From the NCBI RefSeq assembly GCF_001281525.1, contig NZ_LGCI01000005.1:310001-374000 (forward strand): DNA of 64,000 bases, given 5' to 3'. Both the position numbers and the translations under genes were made by a program. The stretch's first letter is position 1, and every line of letters begins with the position of its first letter. This document shows, piece by piece, positions 62,127 through 64,000 of this stretch. A model generated the notes under the pieces. That model was not told where the DNA came from and searched no databases. It saw nothing but the letters and a program-made list of their open reading frames with translations. This stretch comes from Lysinibacillus macroides (GTDB taxonomy: Bacteria; Bacillota; Bacilli; Bacillales_A; Planococcaceae).

Positions 62127-62155
62127 AATTTAACATACGACGGCGTTCAGTGCAA
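62127..62155 (-). promoter_or_regulatory. Candidate promoter of rpmB
   Basis: Read on the minus strand, TTGCAC is followed after 17 bases by TAAATT, preceded by TGT to give an extended -10. It lies about 70 bases upstream of rpmB. Confidence 0.6.
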
Positions 62156-62228
62156 CAGTTTTCATATAACCTTTCAAGAAAAAAACCTTTACAGACATAA
62201 AATATGATGGATCATCGATGGCGTGATG

Positions 62229-62972
62229 CTATCCTTTTCCTCGATAACCAAGCTTCATGGATACACGCTTACCCGTTTCCAGTAACTGTTCGATGAGTAT
62301 GTTGATATAATCCTGTGAGCTATTAAATGTCACAAAACCGATGCTAACTGCACCGATTACCTCACCAAAACCATCTAAAATCGCAACCGCCACTGAGGAG
62401 GTGCCTGCTGTTCTTTCACCATGGCTGATTGCATAGCCTTGTTGTCGAATTTGGTCAAGCTGTTGTTCAAATGTAGCAATATCCTCTTTTGCTACTAGTT
62501 GCGCTATGATTTCCTTCGATTGAGCACTAGGCATAGCAGCAAGAATGGCTTTATTGGCAGCACCGATATGCATCGGTATACGAATACCTAGCTGGTCATA
62601 AATACGAATTGGGTTTGCCACACTGTCTATTCTTTCAATAATAATGGTATCTAAACCAGCTGGCTTACTTAAATAGACGCTTTCCTCTACCAGTCTTGCC
62701 AACCGCTCTAATTCAGGTCTAATTTTGCTAATATAATCCATCGTATCATATACTTGTAAGCCTAATTCCATCCATATTGTACCAAGATAATAATGCTTTG
62801 TTTGCTCATCTTGTTCGATCATTCCTTGCTGAATCATCGCTTTTAAAATTCTATGTAAGGTACTTAAAGGTAAATCACATTTTGTTGTAAGTTCCGAAAT
62901 GGACAACCCACTGTTATTGGTTTCAGCCGCTAAAACTTTCGCAATTGTCATTGCCCGCTCTATTAATTGCAT
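62229..62972 (-). CDS. IclR-family transcriptional regulator
   Basis: The 247-residue protein has an N-terminal winged helix-turn-helix (about residues 1-65; GLSISELTTKCDLPLSTLHRILKAM) and the IclR ligand-binding domain (about 75-245) with GERTAGTSSVAVAILDGFGEVIGAVSI. AGGTGAGCAA precedes the start on the minus strand. It is divergent from the dimethylargininase-like gene and probably controls it; the shared 206-base region contains the operator array described separately. The effector is unknown. Confidence 0.92.
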   Translation of the reverse strand: MQLIERAMTIAKVLAAETNNSGLSISELTTKCDLPLSTLHRILKAMIQQGMIEQDEQTKHYYLGTIWMELGLQVYDTMDYISKIRPELERLARLVEESVYLSKPAGLDTIIIERIDSVANPIRIYDQLGIRIPMHIGAANKAILAAMPSAQSKEIIAQLVAKEDIATFEQQLDQIRQQGYAISHGERTAGTSSVAVAILDGFGEVIGAVSIGFVTFNSSQDYINILIEQLLETGKRVSMKLGYRGKG

Positions 62973-63087
62973 TTGCTCACCTCTTCTCCTTATTCTATTG
63001 TTATTTTTTATCCATGTCTATAAAGCTTCAAGTAGCCTATTAGGATTCTTAGAAATTAAACGGAAAATAAAAAGTTTTCTAAATATA

Positions 63088-63116
63088 TTGACAGTATAGC
63101 ATAAAACGCATATATT
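63088..63116 (+). promoter_or_regulatory. Sigma-A promoter for the dimethylargininase-like gene
   Basis: TTGACA (63088-63093) and TATATT (63111-63116) have exactly 17 bases between them. Transcription should begin near 63123, directly in front of the operator array. Confidence 0.8.
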
Positions 63117-63128
63117 TTTCATATAAAC

Positions 63129-63165
63129 TTTCCTCTCAACGGAAACGTTTTCCACTACACGGAAA
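63129..63165. promoter_or_regulatory. Symmetric GGAAA/TTTCC operator array, likely IclR-type
   Basis: TTTCC (63129-63133), GGAAA (63141-63145), TTTCC (63149-63153) and GGAAA (63161-63165) are spaced 7, 3 and 7 bases. The centre GGAAACGTTTTCC has the GGAAA-N3-TTTCC layout of the classic IclR consensus TGGAAATNATTTCCA. The array lies just downstream of the promoter start, where a bound repressor would block transcription. Confidence 0.65.
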
Positions 63166-63178
63166 AGAGGTGAAGGGA

Positions 63179-64000
63179 ATGCATTATTGTTCATCAATGT
63201 ATGCACCTTTAAAACATGTAATCGTCAAACATCCAAAAGATGCTTTCCGAAGCCAGCAGCATCTTAGTGATGAATGGAAAACATTTAATTACCTATCAGA
63301 GCCAAACTTTGAGAAAGCTTTAATAGAATATGCTGAATTTCTAGCCATTCTTGAAAAGTATGTGGAAACTATTGATTATTTACCAGTTTCGCAAGAGGTA
63401 GGCTTAGATTCACTCTATGCCCATGATCCTGTGAAATTTACTCCTCATGGAGCAATTATTTTAAAATCAGGTAAAACATTAAGACAGCCAGAAGCAGCAG
63501 TCTATAAGGCATTTTTACAAGAAAAAGGCATTCCAATTGTCGGAGAATTAACAGGAAATGCTGTGTCAGATGGTGGCGATATTGTTTGGCTTGATGATCG
63601 AACACTTGCTGTTGGTCGTGGCTATCGTACCAATGAGGAGGCAATCCGTCAGCTAAAAGAAATGACAGCAGATATGGTGGATGACTTTATTGTTGTACAG
63701 TTACCGCATGATTTAGGTGAGGATGAATGTTTACATTTAATGTCCTTTATTAGCATGGTAGACAAGGATTTAGCTGTTGTGCATTCACGCTTAATGCCAG
63801 TATTTTTCCGCCAGTTGCTACTAGAGCGAGGGATTCAATTAGTGGAGGTACCAAAGGATGAATATGATGCACTAGGCTGTAATGTTTTGGCACTTGCACC
63901 AAGAGTATGTGTCATCCCGCAAGGAAATCATGTAACGAAACAACAGCTACTTGATGCTGGTACAACGGTTTTTGAATATAAAGGTAATGAAATTACTGTA
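63179..64000 (+). CDS. Dimethylargininase/amidinotransferase-family hydrolase (3' end outside window)
   Basis: The frame from ATG 63179 is open to the last base, giving 274 codons. AGAGGTGA (63166-63173) supports the start. Blocks typical of the arginine-deiminase/DDAH superfamily are visible: SDGGDIVWLDDRTLAVGRGYRTNEEA, DECLHLMSFISMVD (with the catalytic His region), and EYDALGCNVLALAP. The final active-site Cys is expected just beyond the window. These enzymes hydrolyse guanidino groups, for example dimethylarginine to citrulline; arginine deiminase or another guanidino substrate are alternatives. It is divergent from an IclR-type regulator. Confidence 0.85.
   Translation, partial: MHYCSSMYAPLKHVIVKHPKDAFRSQQHLSDEWKTFNYLSEPNFEKALIEYAEFLAILEKYVETIDYLPVSQEVGLDSLYAHDPVKFTPHGAIILKSGKTLRQPEAAVYKAFLQEKGIPIVGELTGNAVSDGGDIVWLDDRTLAVGRGYRTNEEAIRQLKEMTADMVDDFIVVQLPHDLGEDECLHLMSFISMVDKDLAVVHSRLMPVFFRQLLLERGIQLVEVPKDEYDALGCNVLALAPRVCVIPQGNHVTKQQLLDAGTTVFEYKGNEITV

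Overview
The window is an ordinary, gene-dense, AT-rich chromosomal segment from an endospore-forming Firmicute. It carries SpoVD, SpoVE, SpoIIGA, pro-sigma-E, sigma-G and SpoVM. Gene order follows the Bacillus subtilis division / pyrimidine / ylo region. The departures (Opp operon inserted after pyrE, SLH-domain remnant, and no murE, murG or murB in the division cluster) fit Lysinibacillus or a close relative; the genus is an inference, not a proof.

Layout. 1-10.7 kb: end of the division and cell-wall cluster (spoVD partial, mraY, murD, spoVE, divIB, two DUF881 genes, sbp, ftsA, ftsZ). 10.8-13.3 kb: spoIIGA-sigE and sigG, early sporulation control. 13.5-17.1 kb: ylmC, ylmE, sepF, ylmG, ylmH, divIVA. 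17.1-20.4 kb: T-box leader and ileS. 20.4-23.8 kb: AraC-type regulator with a degenerate receiver-like N-terminus, divergent from a DUF485 gene and a sodium:solute symporter. 23.9-25.3 kb: lspA and a pseudouridine synthase. 25.3-37.1 kb: complete pyr operon (pyrR, pyrP, pyrB, pyrC, carA, carB, pyrK, pyrD, pyrF, pyrE) with two PyrR attenuators. 37.2-38.3 kb: a very AT-rich gene-free stretch. 38.3-44.0 kb: oppABCDF oligopeptide importer. 44.1-60.5 kb: rqcH on the minus strand, then yicC-family gene, gmk, rpoZ, coaBC-like gene, priA, def, fmt, rsmB, rlmN, prpC, prkC, rsgA, rpe, thiN and spoVM. 60.6-64.0 kb: 5'-truncated SLH gene, rpmB (minus), IclR regulator (minus), and the first 274 codons of an amidinotransferase/dimethylargininase-like gene that runs off the window.

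How they work together. The first 17 kb makes septal and spore peptidoglycan, builds the Z-ring (FtsZ, FtsA, SepF, DivIVA, DivIB) and switches on compartment-specific sporulation sigma factors. The pyr operon makes UMP de novo and is shut off by PyrR-UMP attenuation. The ylo segment joins nucleotide supply, CoA synthesis, replication restart, translation initiation and rRNA modification to the PASTA kinase/phosphatase pair.

Most notable points: spoVM that can only start at CTG; a CoaBC-like protein whose CoaB half has lost the recognisable ligase motifs; a symmetric GGAAA/TTTCC operator array between the IclR gene and the dimethylargininase-like gene; loss of expected cluster members (murE/murG/murB, remA, ylmD, the pyrR-pyrP attenuator); and several unexplained inverted repeats. 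No CRISPR array, rRNA, tRNA, prophage or transposase was seen.
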